From positions 1-20,305 of the forward strand of contig JAILFF010000146.1 of NCBI GenBank assembly GCA_024697705.1: a stretch of DNA of 20,305 nt. Direction: 5' to 3'. Below the pieces are notes generated by a model. It had not been told where the DNA came from, did not search any database, and was given only the letters and a program-made list of their open reading frames with translations. This document shows, piece after piece, positions 7,989 through 14,648 of this stretch (position 1 is the first letter of the stretch; every line of letters begins with the position of its first letter). The DNA comes from Ruminococcus sp. GTDB taxonomy: Bacteria > Bacillota > Clostridia > Oscillospirales > Ruminococcaceae. The translations under genes and the position numbers were made by a program.

Positions 7989-9932
7989 TTATTTTGAAAT
8001 AAATCTGAGGAATTCGTCCTTCGGGAGAGGCTTGGAGAAATAATATCCCTGCAAATAATCGCAGCCGAGCTTCGCAAGCTTCTCGATATGCTCTTCCGTT
8101 TCCACACCCTCGGCGACAGATTTTTTGTGCATCGCCCTTACCATCTTGACCGAAGCCGAAAGCAGCTCGCCGCCGTTTTCGTCCTTGCACGAAGTCCACA
8201 GAACGCTTTTGTCGATCTTGATAAGCTCGGCTCCGAGCGAAAGAGTCGCCGTAAGGTTTGAGTAACCCGTGCCGAAATCGTCTATCGCAAAGGAAAAACC
8301 TCTGCTCTTAAGCTTGTCTATAACAGCGGAAATACGAACGATATCCTCTGCGGCAACGCTTTCGGTGATCTCGAAGACCACCTCTTTGCCCTGTATGCCC
8401 CAGCGGTCGGCTATCTCGGTAAAACGCTCGGCAAAGCCGCTCTTCATGCACTCGGTCACGGAAAGATTGACATTTATGCAGCCGACGCCGAATCTCTGCG
8501 GCTCGTGCGACGCAAGGAACGCGCATACCTCGCGGTAAACAAATTCGTCAATTTCGCCGATGAGCCCGAGCTGTTCCGCCACGGGAATGAACTCGTCGGG
8601 ATATACCCTTCCGAGCTCGCGGTCGTTCATTCTGAGAAGCGCCTCCGCGCCGTGCAGCTGCTTGTCTATCGTATAAGTCGGCTGATACCATACGTCAAAG
8701 CTGCCGTCCTTAAGACCGCGCCTGACAGCCGCTTCAACGGCGGAGCGCCTAACTATCCAGTCAAGGTCGCTGCCGCTCATTACGCTGCGGTCGGCACCCA
8801 CGGGCATCGGGCAGTCGGCAATGTAGAGCACTTCCTCGGCGGTCGAAGCTCTTTCGGGTACGTCAACAAGGAGCACCCTGCCGTCGAGCCGCATTTTTAT
8901 CTCTTCGCTCTCCCACGTCTTCCCGAAGCAATCGGCGACGCTTTCGGCAAGCTCAAGCGCTTCACTGTCCGTTTTATTGTACAGAACGGCGGCAAGCTTA
9001 CCGCGTCCGATCGAATAGATATAGTGCTTTCCGACAAGCTTTCCGAGATATTCCGCAACCGCTCTTTCGGGAGCGTAGTCCGATTCCGCGCTGCCGATAA
9101 TGCGGTGCTCGTCGCAGGTGATATTTCTTACGAGAATAAGCCTTGTCTGTATCCCGTTGCTGACTGCGGCGGCTATGTCAAGCTTGAAGGCGGCGGCATT
9201 GTACGTCCCCACCGTGACGTCCATACGGTCGTCCTCGTTTTCGACGAACAGCAGAACGCCCGTATAGCCAAGAGTCTCCATAAATACCTCGATGCGGAAT
9301 TTGCTGTAAATCAGCTGTAACAAAACACCCGCCAGTCCCACGATATAGCAGAAAACGATCGCGCTCTTGCGGCTGTTCGAAAGGAATTTCCGCGAACACA
9401 TGAGCATTATGAACGCAGCTGCCATCCACACCGCTGAATAGCCGTAAACAAAGATGAATTCTCCCCAGCAGCGCTTGAACTGCCTGTTTTCATTGAAAAC
9501 ATATATCCAGTTCGTCAGCGGGTTCAGGGCTATTATGAGCTCGTTCACCGCCACTGCAATAAGCAGAAAGCGGTCGGTGAGAAAGTCCATCTTTTTTCCG
9601 CCGCCGCGCCTTCGGAAATTTCTTCCGGTAACATTGCTTATATAAAAGAAGAAAACCGGCGGTATAAGCGCGTGGGTGAGAAAATAGATGTACCGCGAAA
9701 CAATGAGCATAGCGAAAGCGGAATCTGAGGTATACTTCGACTGTCCGGTAAAGGTAGTTACCATTCCGCAGACGGCGTTCAGCTTAAGTATGCCCAGCTG
9801 GATCAGATAGACTTTATTCTGGGGCTTGTCGTAGCGTTTGCTGACAAGCGAGAAAACAAGGTCGGTAAGTGCCACCAGAAATGCCGAAAGACTCAGTCCC
9901 AAACCCATATCGGTAAAGTTGATCTTCTCCAT
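7989..9932 (-). CDS. Membrane EAL-domain c-di-GMP phosphodiesterase with degenerate GGDEF
   Basis: 647 residues. The N-terminal 230 residues hold about six or seven membrane helices resembling the 7TM N-terminal region of some histidine kinases. Residues 240-385 look like a degenerate GGDEF domain in which the signature is replaced by GRGKL (309-313), so cyclase activity is unlikely. Residues 395-647 form an EAL domain with the expected catalytic and metal-binding positions: E430 (EALLR), N489 (NVNLS), E521 (EITES), D551-D552 (DDFGTGYSN), K572 (KIDKS), E608 (EGVET) and Q628 (QGYYFSKP). It is therefore predicted to hydrolyse c-di-GMP to pGpG at the inner face of the membrane. The GGGGGTGG SD lies before ATG 9932; a consensus promoter and a terminator make it a single-gene unit. 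It sits between gerB and gerC on the opposite strand. Confidence 0.93.
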   Translation of the reverse strand: MEKINFTDMGLGLSLSAFLVALTDLVFSLVSKRYDKPQNKVYLIQLGILKLNAVCGMVTTFTGQSKYTSDSAFAMLIVSRYIYFLTHALIPPVFFFYISNVTGRNFRRRGGGKKMDFLTDRFLLIAVAVNELIIALNPLTNWIYVFNENRQFKRCWGEFIFVYGYSAVWMAAAFIMLMCSRKFLSNSRKSAIVFCYIVGLAGVLLQLIYSKFRIEVFMETLGYTGVLLFVENEDDRMDVTVGTYNAAAFKLDIAAAVSNGIQTRLILVRNITCDEHRIIGSAESDYAPERAVAEYLGKLVGKHYIYSIGRGKLAAVLYNKTDSEALELAESVADCFGKTWESEEIKMRLDGRVLLVDVPERASTAEEVLYIADCPMPVGADRSVMSGSDLDWIVRRSAVEAAVRRGLKDGSFDVWYQPTYTIDKQLHGAEALLRMNDRELGRVYPDEFIPVAEQLGLIGEIDEFVYREVCAFLASHEPQRFGVGCINVNLSVTECMKSGFAERFTEIADRWGIQGKEVVFEITESVAAEDIVRISAVIDKLKSRGFSFAIDDFGTGYSNLTATLSLGAELIKIDKSVLWTSCKDENGGELLSASVKMVRAMHKKSVAEGVETEEHIEKLAKLGCDYLQGYYFSKPLPKDEFLRFISK

Positions 9933-9961
9933 ATTCCACCCCCTGAATCACAACATTGTCA

Positions 9962-9990
9962 ATTATATCACATACTTTTACGGTTGTCAA
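9962..9990 (-). promoter_or_regulatory. Consensus sigma-A promoter for the EAL gene
   Basis: On the minus strand TTGACA (9990-9985) and TATAAT (9967-9962) are separated by exactly 17 bases. The predicted transcript starts near 9955, giving a leader of about 23 nt before ATG 9932. Confidence 0.85.
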
Positions 9991-10032
9991 TTGAATCCGA
10001 CAAGTTGTTAAAATGTTAACATATAATAATAT

Positions 10033-10938
10033 TCAAAGCCATTTCTTTTTCTTGAAAAACCACAGACACCCGACAACAATGGCTATACTTACGGCGATGA
10101 CAACGGGGTAGGAGCCTTTCCACGCAAGCTCGGGCATATGAACGAAGTTCATTCCGTACCAGCCCGTTATCAGCGTGAGCGGCGTGAATACAGTAGTCAC
10201 GATGGTCAGTATCGCCATGATGTGGTTCTGCCTTACGTCAAGCTGCGACTGGTAAAGGTCGCGCACCTGAATGGTATAGTCCCTGAGCGAAGCCGCGATG
10301 TCGTGAAGCAGCTCCATGCGCTGATTGAACAGGTGGAAGTACCTAAGGTTCTTCTGCTTGAAAAAGTTATTCTCGTTCTCTTCAAGCTCCTGCCCCAAGT
10401 CCATAAGCTGCTCGTAATGGATACGCAGCACGCGAAGGTCACTTCTGATCTCGTTTATGCGCTTAAGGTAGCAGGGGTCGAGGTCGGTCATTATGGCGTG
10501 TTCGATGTCGTCAAGCTCTTCTTCAAAGCGCTCCATGACCTTCTGGTCGTGATGAACTATCTGTTCAAGGAAATCGTAGATAAAGCGTTCAAGGCAGGGC
10601 ATTTTCCATCGCTTGGCAGCCGTAAGCCTCTGAATGAGCTTCTGAACCGTGCCGCTGTCGTCGATAAAGACAATACCCTTTTCATCGAGCGCAAACGCGA
10701 AATGCGCGTCGTCGGCGGAAATATCGCTGCGTTCGGGGATAGAGAACGTTCCCGTCAGCGAATCGTAATTGACCTCCGCTTTGGTGCTGTCGGCGTCGCG
10801 GGCGTTCACTTCAAGCTCGATACCCATATCAAAGGCGGAGCTTTCTTCAAGCCATTCCTCGCTCGTGAGCACCGCCACATAAGCCTCACGCGGGCGGGTC
10901 TCGCAAGGCACAAGTGTTTCTTTTATCTTGTAATACAT
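10033..10938 (-). CDS. corA: CorA-family divalent metal ion transporter
   Basis: 301 residues. CorA proteins form pentameric channels that admit Mg2+ or related divalent cations. A soluble, charged N-terminal domain (about 1-240) includes long helices with many acidic residues (ERFEEELDDIEHAI and following). Two C-terminal membrane helices follow. The signature YGMNF lies at about 261-265, at the end of the first helix, followed by the loop motif MPEL, and the protein ends in a basic tail KKKKWL. Start at ATG 10938 is chosen because AGGAG (10950-10946) lies 7 nt upstream; the frame extends to 10992 but without an SD there. No M-box-like leader is evident; the inverted-repeat cluster starts about 65 bases upstream. 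I found no good promoter nearby. Confidence 0.92.
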   Translation of the reverse strand: MYYKIKETLVPCETRPREAYVAVLTSEEWLEESSAFDMGIELEVNARDADSTKAEVNYDSLTGTFSIPERSDISADDAHFAFALDEKGIVFIDDSGTVQKLIQRLTAAKRWKMPCLERFIYDFLEQIVHHDQKVMERFEEELDDIEHAIMTDLDPCYLKRINEIRSDLRVLRIHYEQLMDLGQELEENENNFFKQKNLRYFHLFNQRMELLHDIAASLRDYTIQVRDLYQSQLDVRQNHIMAILTIVTTVFTPLTLITGWYGMNFVHMPELAWKGSYPVVIAVSIAIVVGCLWFFKKKKWL

Positions 10939-11002
10939 AGTCTTACTCCTAATATTATATTTATCGTTAAAGACGCACCTCCCCAAGAACAATAAATTTC
11001 AG

Positions 11003-11163
11003 TACATCTTCGGCAAAAACGACGTTATTTCGCGGTTTCCTCGAAGATGTACAAAATACATCTTCGACGTTTTTTCTCCGAAGATGTAAAATAGCACTCT
11101 CGAAGATGTATTCGTACATCTTCGATAAAACGACGGTATATCGCGTTTTTCTCCGAAGATGTA
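11003..11163. repeat. Inverted-repeat block 1: seven copies of TACATCTTCG
   Basis: The 10-mer TACATCTTCG occurs forward at 11003, 11057 and 11115, and as its complement CGAAGATGTA at 11042, 11079, 11101 and 11154. All seven copies are exact. Forward/reverse pairs enclose a core (11014-11035 and 11125-11145) containing a variant of ACGACGGTATATCGCG, or a shorter remnant (11067-11078). The pair 11101/11115 is separated only by TTCG, a stable tetraloop type. No credible ORF is present. It lies between divergent corA and gerC. Confidence 0.85.
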
Positions 11164-11184
11164 TTTAAATTTATTTGTCTGTGG

Positions 11185-11212
11185 GAAGATTTTTTATCGC
11201 GGAGGAATCTTC
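11185..11212. repeat. Junction hairpin between the two repeat blocks
   Basis: GAAGATT (11185-11191) pairs with AATCTTC (11206-11212). The loop contains TATCGCGG, a fragment of the core shared by both blocks, so this looks like a decayed or shortened unit at the boundary. Confidence 0.55.
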
Positions 11213-11420
11213 GGTGTTGAGACATCTCCCCCAAATACGATTCTTATTTGGCAACACCGATAGAAACGACGTAATATCGCAGTTTTTACGGTGTTGACAG
11301 TATGGCAACACCGAGAGATTTTTAGCCTTTCTTATTTGGCAACACCGATGAAATCCGTCGGTGTTGCCACCTTGTCAACACCGATAAAACGACGGTATAT
11401 CGCGGTTTTCTCCGCAGTTG
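11212..11420. repeat. Inverted-repeat block 2: seven copies of CAACACCG
   Basis: The 8-mer CAACACCG occurs forward at 11252, 11306, 11340 and 11376, and as CGGTGTTG at 11212, 11289 and 11359; a degenerate reverse copy lies at 11413-11420. Units again enclose the same core as block 1 (11260-11281 and 11382-11404). The pair 11337-11348/11358-11369 forms a 12-bp perfect stem. The tail after the last unit (11430-11445) repeats the tail after block 1 (11171-11186) with one mismatch. Confidence 0.85.
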
Positions 11421-11490
11421 CCAAATAACTTATTTGTCTATGGGAGCATAGTTCGTGCCGCAAGCACAAAACGGAAAGGGAGCGAACCGA

Positions 11491-12621
11491 TTGAAACGTA
11501 TATTCTTTTTTATCTCGATAGCGATGCTCGGGGTGATCTACTACTCGGCAGGACGACCGATGGAGATAGCCGACCGCGTCATGATACACGCGATAGGCAT
11601 CGACCCCGAAGGCAGCGGTTTCCGCGTGACGATGCAGGTATTCAGCCCCACAAGCGGCGGCAGCGAAACGGCGATAGACCCCTCGCAGCCGAATGTAAGC
11701 ATTGTCGGCGGCAGCGGAAGAAACGTTGCGGAAGCGATTAACGACTGCGAGACGCATCTTGGCGGGCGGGTATTCATCGGGCAGAACAAGCTTATCGTTT
11801 TCGGCAGAAGCATCGACATGACAAGAAAAAACGAGCTGCTCGGATTCTTTCTTTCCTCCTCCGAAGCCTATCTGAACACCGACTGCGCGATGTCGTCGGG
11901 CACCGCCGCGGAGCTGCTCTCGGTGCCGATGATGTCGGGCGGGATAACATCGGAAAAGCTTGCAATGATGATAAGCTCCGAATGTGAACGCGGGCGCTGC
12001 GCCAAATGCTCGCTTATGCAGCTGCTCGAATCGTCGGAGGAAGAAAACGGCAGTGTACTGATGCCCGAATTCTCGCTCATGACAAAGCCAAAGGGCGGCA
12101 GCGCGGATAGTTCGGGGGAAGAAGGCTCCGCGCCCGAAAAGCTCCCCGAAAGCTCCCGTGTGATACTGAACAAATGTGCCGTTCTGCGTGAGGGACGTTT
12201 TGCGGGCGAGCTTTCGGGCAGCGAGGCGGGGCTGGCAGCCGCAATAAACGGCAGCGGCACGAACGTCTTTGCCGACGCCGAATATAACGGTCAGCGGCTC
12301 GGCTGCACGCTGCACATCACCGACCGCGATATCACCGCATTTCGGGAAAACGGAGAGCTCATTATCCGCGCAAAGCTCACCGCCGCTCCCGCAGACGAGC
12401 AGTTCTTCCCCGACAGCCGCGAACGCGAGGGCCATAACAGAGCGGCTCTTGAAAAGCTCACTGCCGAAGCAAACGAGCTTGCCGATAAGCTGGGAGATTC
12501 GGGCGGCGCGGAAATTCTCGGCACGGAAAGGATCCTGCGTCGGCACTTCCCTTCCCTGCTGCGCAAACACGGCGCGGAAGCGCTTACCGACATGATACGA
12601 TTCGAGATCGTATTCGGATAG
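11491..12621 (+). CDS. gerC: Spore germination receptor subunit C (GerC family), no lipobox Cys
   Basis: 376 residues from TTG 11491. GerC subunits are normally lipoproteins on the outer face of the spore inner membrane, required with A and B subunits for germinant response. The family N-terminus is recognisable: the usual GCWDxxEIxDxxxxxAIGID appears as SAGRPMEIADRVMIHAIGID, so the lipid-modified Cys is Ala at about residue 20. The first 20 residues are hydrophobic enough to anchor or export the protein. The rest matches GerC in length and in segments such as LGGRVFIGQNKLIVFG and the C-terminal HFPSLLRKHGAEALTDMIRFEI. TTG 11491 is preferred because GGAAAGGGAG (11473-11482) precedes it; a GTG at 11455 lacks an SD. 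It stands alone, far from gerA-gerB, behind the repeat cluster. A terminator follows. Confidence 0.85.
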   Translation: MKRIFFFISIAMLGVIYYSAGRPMEIADRVMIHAIGIDPEGSGFRVTMQVFSPTSGGSETAIDPSQPNVSIVGGSGRNVAEAINDCETHLGGRVFIGQNKLIVFGRSIDMTRKNELLGFFLSSSEAYLNTDCAMSSGTAAELLSVPMMSGGITSEKLAMMISSECERGRCAKCSLMQLLESSEEENGSVLMPEFSLMTKPKGGSADSSGEEGSAPEKLPESSRVILNKCAVLREGRFAGELSGSEAGLAAAINGSGTNVFADAEYNGQRLGCTLHITDRDITAFRENGELIIRAKLTAAPADEQFFPDSREREGHNRAALEKLTAEANELADKLGDSGGAEILGTERILRRHFPSLLRKHGAEALTDMIRFEIVFG

Positions 12622-12629
12622 AGATTTTC

Positions 12630-12739
12630 TAAGATAAAAGATAAGAGATAAAAGATAAAAGATATATTTTAATCCCCGTGTTTGAAATTCAAAACCAATA
12701 CTTCACTGTTGCGTATTATATCTTTTATCTTTTATCTTA
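12630..12739. repeat. AGATAAA-type inverted repeat element, about 110 bp
   Basis: The left arm (12630-12666) is built of repeated AAGATAA/AGATAAA units. A 21-nt part of it (12646-12666) is exactly complementary to 12717-12737. The 50-base interior (12667-12716) has no ORF. It begins 8 bases after the gerC stop codon. It could be a MITE-like element or simple-sequence arms that became palindromic; the transcript would form a long A/U hairpin. Confidence 0.7.
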
Positions 12740-12769
12740 AAGTAAATGCTCATTTTCTTAATAGCCGCA

Positions 12770-12806
12770 GACCGCTGTCCCAAATATCGGCGCAGCGGTC
12801 GTTTTT
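12770..12806 (+). terminator. Probable terminator downstream of gerC
   Basis: GACCGCTG (12770-12777) pairs with CAGCGGTC (12793-12800), with a 15-nt loop, followed by GTTTTT (12801-12806). There is no T-run on the minus strand, so it serves gerC rather than the convergent pdxK. Confidence 0.6.
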
Positions 12807-12816
12807 GTCACGATCA

Positions 12817-13665
12817 TTATTCCATAAATTTCTCACAGGCTTTCGCCAAGCCCCCGAGACACGGCTCGAACCGCACCGAATACCATTCCTCCTCGCGCAC
12901 GGGAAGTGTGGCTTTGATACAGTCGTGAGTAAAGCCTACCGCAAGATCGAGCGCCTGCCGCAGCGTCATTCCGAGAGTAAGCCCTCCCGAGACTACGCTC
13001 GAAAAAATATCCCCCGTGCTGTGAAAGCTGCCCGGGATATTCTCGCCGTAGGAAAAAACAAAGCCCTCGCCGCGTGGACAGTACGCCGCCGCGCCGTTCC
13101 TTACATTGTCGGGTGAAGCGCCTGTCATTATCGCCGTTTTGCAGCCAAGCCCCGTCAGCCTTTCAAGCATATCCTTTATCTCGGGCTCGGTCAGGCTGTT
13201 CGAGAAATTCCTCCCGAGAAGCAGCGCCGCCTCCGTCGGATTCGGAAGAATAACATCGGCTATCGAACAAAGCTCCTTCATCGCCGTGACGAAGCGGCTG
13301 TCAAAGCCCGCGTACATCCTGCCGCCGTCGCCCATGACGGGATCGACCACTACAAGCGTATCATCGGTGCGGAACTGCGCTATAAAGCGCTTAATGACGT
13401 TTATCTGAGCGCACGAGCCGATATAGCCCGTGTATATCGTATCAAAATGCAGCCCTAACTTTTTCCAGTGAGCCGCTATCTGCGTGATATCGTCGGTAAG
13501 ATCGCGAAACGTATACCCCGTAAAGCCGCTTCCTGTGTGGGTAGACAGCACGGCGGTGGGTATCACAGCCGTTTCGACGCCCATTGCGGACATTACAGGC
13601 AGCGCCGCCGTAAGCGAGCATTTCCCGAAGCAGGAAATATCCTGTATTGTAACTGCTCTTTTCAT
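12817..13665 (-). CDS. Pyridoxal/pyridoxamine kinase (PdxY/PdxK-like, ribokinase fold)
   Basis: 282 residues. Enzymes of this type phosphorylate pyridoxal, pyridoxamine or pyridoxine with ATP in the cytoplasm, salvaging vitamin B6 to PLP. Features seen: N-terminal IQDISCFGKCSLT, PTAVLSTHTG, the segment VVVDPVMGDGG, PNPTEAALLLG, and the C-terminal anion-hole/catalytic region GSFHSTGDIFSS, in which the catalytic Asp is kept; the common GTGD is STGD. Length is normal. Start: ATG 13665 matches the usual MKR-TIQDIS opening, but its SD (AAAGGAG, 13685-13679) is 13 nt away; TTG at 13668 would have 10 nt spacing and add one residue. A consensus promoter at 13878-13906 gives a leader of about 205 nt that includes the 13688-13860 element. 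Clostridial members of this family could also act on HMP-like substrates. Confidence 0.88.
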   Translation of the reverse strand: MKRAVTIQDISCFGKCSLTAALPVMSAMGVETAVIPTAVLSTHTGSGFTGYTFRDLTDDITQIAAHWKKLGLHFDTIYTGYIGSCAQINVIKRFIAQFRTDDTLVVVDPVMGDGGRMYAGFDSRFVTAMKELCSIADVILPNPTEAALLLGRNFSNSLTEPEIKDMLERLTGLGCKTAIMTGASPDNVRNGAAAYCPRGEGFVFSYGENIPGSFHSTGDIFSSVVSGGLTLGMTLRQALDLAVGFTHDCIKATLPVREEEWYSVRFEPCLGGLAKACEKFME

Positions 13666-13687
13666 CAAATGTCTTCGGCTCCTTTAA

Positions 13688-13860
13688 TACTATCCCTCGA
13701 CCATTCCCGCAACAATCTTCACCGTCCTGAACACGATTGCCTTCGTCTTCCTCCTCACCGTGCGACAGCACGCTGGCATTAACTCGTTAATGCAGTCGTC
13801 ATCCTTGGCACTCGTGCCCATGACGGCAAATCTTGTCACAGGCTTGGTCGAAGGATAGTA
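13688..13860. repeat. Multi-hairpin palindromic element E1 (pdxK leader)
   Basis: A closing stem joins 13688-13703 with 13845-13860 (15 of 16 paired). Inside are CGTGC-GACA-GCACG (13759-13772), GCATTAAC-TC-GTTAATGC (13776-13793), GGCAC-TC-GTGCC (13807-13818) and a weaker TGAC...GTCA hairpin (13821-13838). The stretch 13749-13783 matches 16062-16096 with one mismatch in 35. On the minus strand the element ends 2 bases before the SD of the pyridoxal kinase gene. No ORF is credible. Confidence 0.75.
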
Positions 13861-13877
13861 TAAATTCATCTGACGAT

Positions 13878-13906
13878 ATTATATCAAAAAAAAGATAAAA
13901 TGTCAA
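13878..13906 (-). promoter_or_regulatory. Consensus sigma-A promoter for the pyridoxal kinase gene
   Basis: On the minus strand TTGACA (13906-13901) and TATAAT (13883-13878) have a 17-base, T-rich spacer. Predicted start is near 13871, so element E1 is transcribed as leader. It is back-to-back with the methyltransferase promoter; the two -35 boxes are 9 bases apart. Confidence 0.8.
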
Positions 13907-13915
13907 TAAGCATGG

Positions 13916-13944
13916 TTGATTTTTCCCGAGGAATGTGTTATAAT
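13916..13944 (+). promoter_or_regulatory. Sigma-A promoter for the methyltransferase gene
   Basis: TTGATT (13916-13921) and TATAAT (13939-13944) are separated by 17 bases. The predicted start is about 25 bases before ATG 13977, which has GGAGG at 13963-13967. Confidence 0.8.
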
Positions 13945-13976
13945 AAAAAAAAAGATACGAATGGAGGTCGTATTTC

Positions 13977-14645
13977 ATGGACAAAAAACTGATACTTGAA
14001 ACACTTGGGAAATTTCTCGCGGGCATACTTATCTTGATGATACTGGTATTCGCGCCCGCGGGACTCGGATTTGAGCGCGGCTGGATATTTATGGGCTTTG
14101 TCATAGTACCGCTCATCATCATCATAGCGCTTATGCTTACCCAGCGCCCCGATCTGCTCGAAAGCAGAAAGCCTTTCGACGCCAAGGAGTTTTTCAAGAA
14201 AAAAGAGACTATCATATTCTGCGCGGTGGTAGTGGTGCTTTTTGTTATGTGCGGGCTTTCCAACCGCTTCAAATGGGCGCAGGTCGGCAGCACGGGTATG
14301 CTTGTCGGCACCGTCTTCTTCCTTGCGGGATATGCCATGTTCCTTGAGGTACTCAGAGAAAACGATATGAAGTTCCATTTTTATGAACTGATAGACAATC
14401 TTGAGCTTAAGGACACGGGTCTGTACGGTATAATCCGTCACCCGATGTACACCGCGTCGGCGATCATGATGATATTTGTATGGCTCATGCTCGGCTCGTA
14501 CATCGCTTTCGGTATTTCCTTCATTTATCTTGCACTGGTCGTAGTCAAGATAATTTTCGAGGAAAAAGAGCTTGACAAGGAAATGCCCGGCTATACCGAT
14601 TACAAGACATTTGTTAAATATCGGATGATCCCGTTCATCTGGTAA
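13977..14645 (+). CDS. Isoprenylcysteine carboxyl methyltransferase-like (ICMT/PEMT) membrane protein
   Basis: 222 residues with about five or six membrane helices. The C-terminal block LKDTGLYGIIRHPMYTASAI, followed by EEKELDKEMPGYTDYKTFVKYR, is the characteristic S-adenosylmethionine-binding core of the ICMT/PEMT-type integral membrane methyltransferases: RHPxY plus the E-E-x-x-L stretch and a Y-x-x-Y-motif. Bacteria lack prenylated Ras-type proteins, so the natural substrate is unknown; small lipids or terpenoids are possible. The gene has its own promoter and a good SD, and the decarboxylase start lies 3 bases after its stop, implying co-transcription. Confidence 0.85.
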   Translation: MDKKLILETLGKFLAGILILMILVFAPAGLGFERGWIFMGFVIVPLIIIIALMLTQRPDLLESRKPFDAKEFFKKKETIIFCAVVVVLFVMCGLSNRFKWAQVGSTGMLVGTVFFLAGYAMFLEVLRENDMKFHFYELIDNLELKDTGLYGIIRHPMYTASAIMMIFVWLMLGSYIAFGISFIYLALVVVKIIFEEKELDKEMPGYTDYKTFVKYRMIPFIW

Positions 14646-14648
14646 GCC

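Noticed and set aside
10939..11002. Mg2+-sensing (M-box-like) riboswitch before corA
   Set aside because: The unique leader sequence is only about 65 bases and the upstream repeats do not resemble the M-box architecture.
11003..11449. CRISPR array
   Set aside because: Repeats alternate in orientation, spacing is irregular (4 to about 30 bases), spacers share sequence, and no cas gene is present.
11332..12570. 412-codon open frame on the minus strand antisense to gerC, ending in the repeat cluster
   Set aside because: The plus strand encodes a recognisable GerC. The minus-strand translation is low-complexity and its end only translates the repeats (AIYRRFIGV-type peptides).
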